In this document: positions 62,186-64,000 of the stretch, in pieces
Position numbering within the stretch: position 1 is the first letter of the stretch
Layout of the letters: every line of letters starts with the position of its first letter
Source: Cryptomeria japonica
Taxonomy: Eukaryota; Streptophyta; Pinopsida; Cupressales; Cupressaceae
NCBI RefSeq assembly: GCF_030272615.1
Contig: NC_081412.1
Span: 139,130,747-139,194,746 of the forward strand
Direction of reading: 5' to 3'
Length of the DNA: 64,000 bases
Notes under the pieces: generated by a model
Told to the model about the DNA's origin: nothing
The model's input: only the letters and a program-made list of their open reading frames with translations
The model's database searches: none
Made by a program: the position numbers and the translations under genes

Positions 62186-63732
62186 TGTTGGCATATGTGC
62201 AAGAGTATGATGACATGATGATATTGTATGTTGTCATTGATGTCAATATGCTAAGAAGTGAACCAATATATTGAATTTAAGCAACTGGCAAAGAGAACCG
62301 GTATGGTGTTGTGAAGCGGTATGGCAATATGCTGAGGAGTGAACTGGTATATTGAAGTTAAGCAACTGGAAAAGAGAATCGGTATGGTGGTGTAAACTGG
62401 TATATGTGCAATAGGTGAAGTAATATGTTTGTCCAAGTGAACCGGTATGTTGAAATGTGAACTGGTACATGGAATGTGGTAGGACTACCAGTTGGTAGTC
62501 TTAGCTTCAGGGTTTCCGGTTGAAGTGTTCCAAGCCTATGTGATTCAACCAATGGCATCATGTGATGAGTTAGCATTGTAATGAAGATCAGATCATGTTT
62601 CCACGTCATCTTTGTGCACATGAAGAATCTTGCATGAAGCAGATTGATCCTATCTACCTCGGGAATGTGCAAAGTCCCTGTAAACAGTGGAGAATGCGTG
62701 ATGGGTTATCGCCTCCATGAAGCGGTGAAGAACGAACGATGGAGAATGTCTTGAGATTTGTTCAAGACTATTGTATTCAAATGCAAAGTGCTCAATGGTC
62801 AGTATTGAACCAATCAATTGCTTAACCTAAATTTTTAGGGTTTAGGGTTTATGTTGCCGACCTATCTGTGTTCTATAAGGTCGATGTTGTGTTTCATGTT
62901 GAGGTTGTTGGAAAATATTGTGTGTGTATCTAAGTGCAGAGATACGTGACTCTTGCCAGACCAGATAAGAGGATTGATACCTGCATAGTGTGTGTGTAGA
63001 AGGAAGGAACTAAAGCAGATCTGCATTGGCATTGAGTGCTATTACCAGATCATTGTAATACCAGTTGATCTTTAACTACTTCAACAGTTGGAAAATCCCT
63101 TAACCAGGTAGCTTTAACTAGCTTGCTGTAAATCCTTTAACAGGGTGACTCAAAGCCATTGAGTTAATAAAATCCTCTAACAAGGTAACCTCTAACAGGG
63201 TTTAACCCTTAACTAGGTGATCCCTAATAGGATCGGTTCCTAACAGAACTTGTTGTAACTGTCTTTAACTGGACTAGGCTCCTAACAGAGCGGACTTCTA
63301 AAGAGTTCAAAAATAGCTTGTGGGTATTCATCCCCACTATGGTTTTTCCCAGTTGGGTTTCCACGTGAAAAATATGTGTATCATGTGTGATGCCTCTTTC
63401 GTGTGATGCTTTGTTATTTTCTGTCAAGCGGTGAATCATGTTATGCTAGTAAATTATTGTATCTCTGATGATAGATTATCTGTTTATGCATAAGGATAAA
63501 GTGGAAATGAGGGAGTAGGTTGTATGGAAAGCTAAGTGTTGCTTGTTTATGCCTTTCCTAGTAGCATTGTGTTTAACCAGTAGTAATATGGTTTAGATCA
63601 GTGTTAGTGATTGCCAGTCAAGTTCACTGTTTGCAATCAAACCGGTTCGGGAAAAGTTTTTGTGCCTGTACTGATTCACCCCCCCCCCTCTCAGTACCGG
63701 TTTGGTACTCACCGTTCATCATTGAGTTATCA
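62186..63732 (+). repeat. E7 3' LTR
   Basis: It starts TGTTGGCATATG and ends TTGAGTTATCA, followed by GGTTA. The telo-box-like motif is at about 62,833-62,850. It differs from the 5' copy mainly by C/T and G/A changes. Confidence 0.94.
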
Positions 63733-63737
63733 GGTTA

Positions 63738-64000
63738 AGATTAAAAGTGGCATGGAGGGATGAGATTGAAAGAGATGAGGTGAGTTGGATTGGCACATAG
63801 TCTCGTGATATGTGTCACATTGGGATGAATACTTTTCATGGGAAAGAGGGGTAAGTTGCGCTCACACATGTGTGAGCACATCTTTAGAAGAACATGAGAA
63901 TGACAAGTGGAAACAGAAGTGGCAAAGTGGAAGAGGTGTAAGTGGAGGGAGATGATAAATGGAGCAAAGACAAAGTGTTTCAAGTTTGGGAAGAATGAGA
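63738..64000 (-). other. E6 interior resumes
   Basis: This is the sequence right of the E7 target copy and should be the continuing interior of E6. No domain was recognised in the 263 bp available. Confidence 0.4.

Larger units (their letters stand above)
56184..63732 (+). mobile_element. E7: full-length Copia (Sirevirus-like) element
   Basis: LTRs of 1,548 and 1,547 bp (56,184-57,731 and 62,186-63,732), a perfect GGTTA target duplication (56,179-56,183 and 63,733-63,737), a primer site, three polypurine tracts, and a Gag-Pol frame with stops but no shift. The LTRs differ by about 7% in the first 310 bp by eye, nearly all transitions at CCGG/CNG sites. This is the best-preserved element in the window. 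Confidence 0.95.

Overview
The window looks like intergenic DNA from a large, repeat-rich seed-plant genome. A gymnosperm is my guess, from the depth of nesting, the high retroelement load and the lack of intact host genes; nothing in the sequence proves the species. I see no intact host gene. Almost all supportable content is transposable elements, simple or satellite repeats, and a few broken host-gene fragments.

Left part (1-22,375). Purine-rich GAGA/GATA low-complexity DNA is interrupted at 645-14,762 by E1, a plus-strand LTR retrotransposon with target duplication AGAGA. E1 carries a Gag-like reading frame with four zinc knuckles and a second long frame, but no pol. Two minus-strand LTR elements sit inside E1: E2 (2,053-6,423, target duplication ACAAT, gag plus protease only) and E3 (7,815-10,620, no recognisable protein). 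An uninterrupted paralogue of the E1 insertion site is present at 19,512-20,252. Beyond E1 lie AT-rich DNA with a large hairpin (about 16,730-17,045), more GA-rich repeat, and a 1.9-kb palindromic tandem array of GGGGTCATAT/ATATGACCCC modules (20,250-22,128) that runs directly into a CT tract.

Middle part (22,376-37,857). All recognisable items are on the minus strand and decayed: a L1-type LINE (ORF1, endonuclease, start of RT), adjoining fragments of an IMP-specific 5'-nucleotidase (ISN1) gene and an F-box/Sel1-type gene, a tandemly duplicated exon-like unit of unknown identity, the 3' half of a second LINE with an RNase H domain, and a Gypsy-type gag followed by a long acidic region.

Right part (37,858-64,000). 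Nested Copia elements with Sirevirus-like multiple polypurine tracts: E4 (minus, about 2-kb LTRs, decayed), E5 inserted in the right LTR of E4 (minus, 45,669-53,111, nearly complete gag-pol), the LTR of E6 (54,501-55,804) which landed in a second ISN1 fragment, and E7 (plus, 56,184-63,732, complete, perfect GGTTA duplication) inserted in the interior of E6. E5 and E7 are the same family in opposite orientation.

Nonsense codons are mostly TAG at former CAG or C-TGG positions, as expected from deamination of methylated CHG sites. Two of these stops are shared by E5 and E7, suggesting a coding-defective source copy mobilised in trans.
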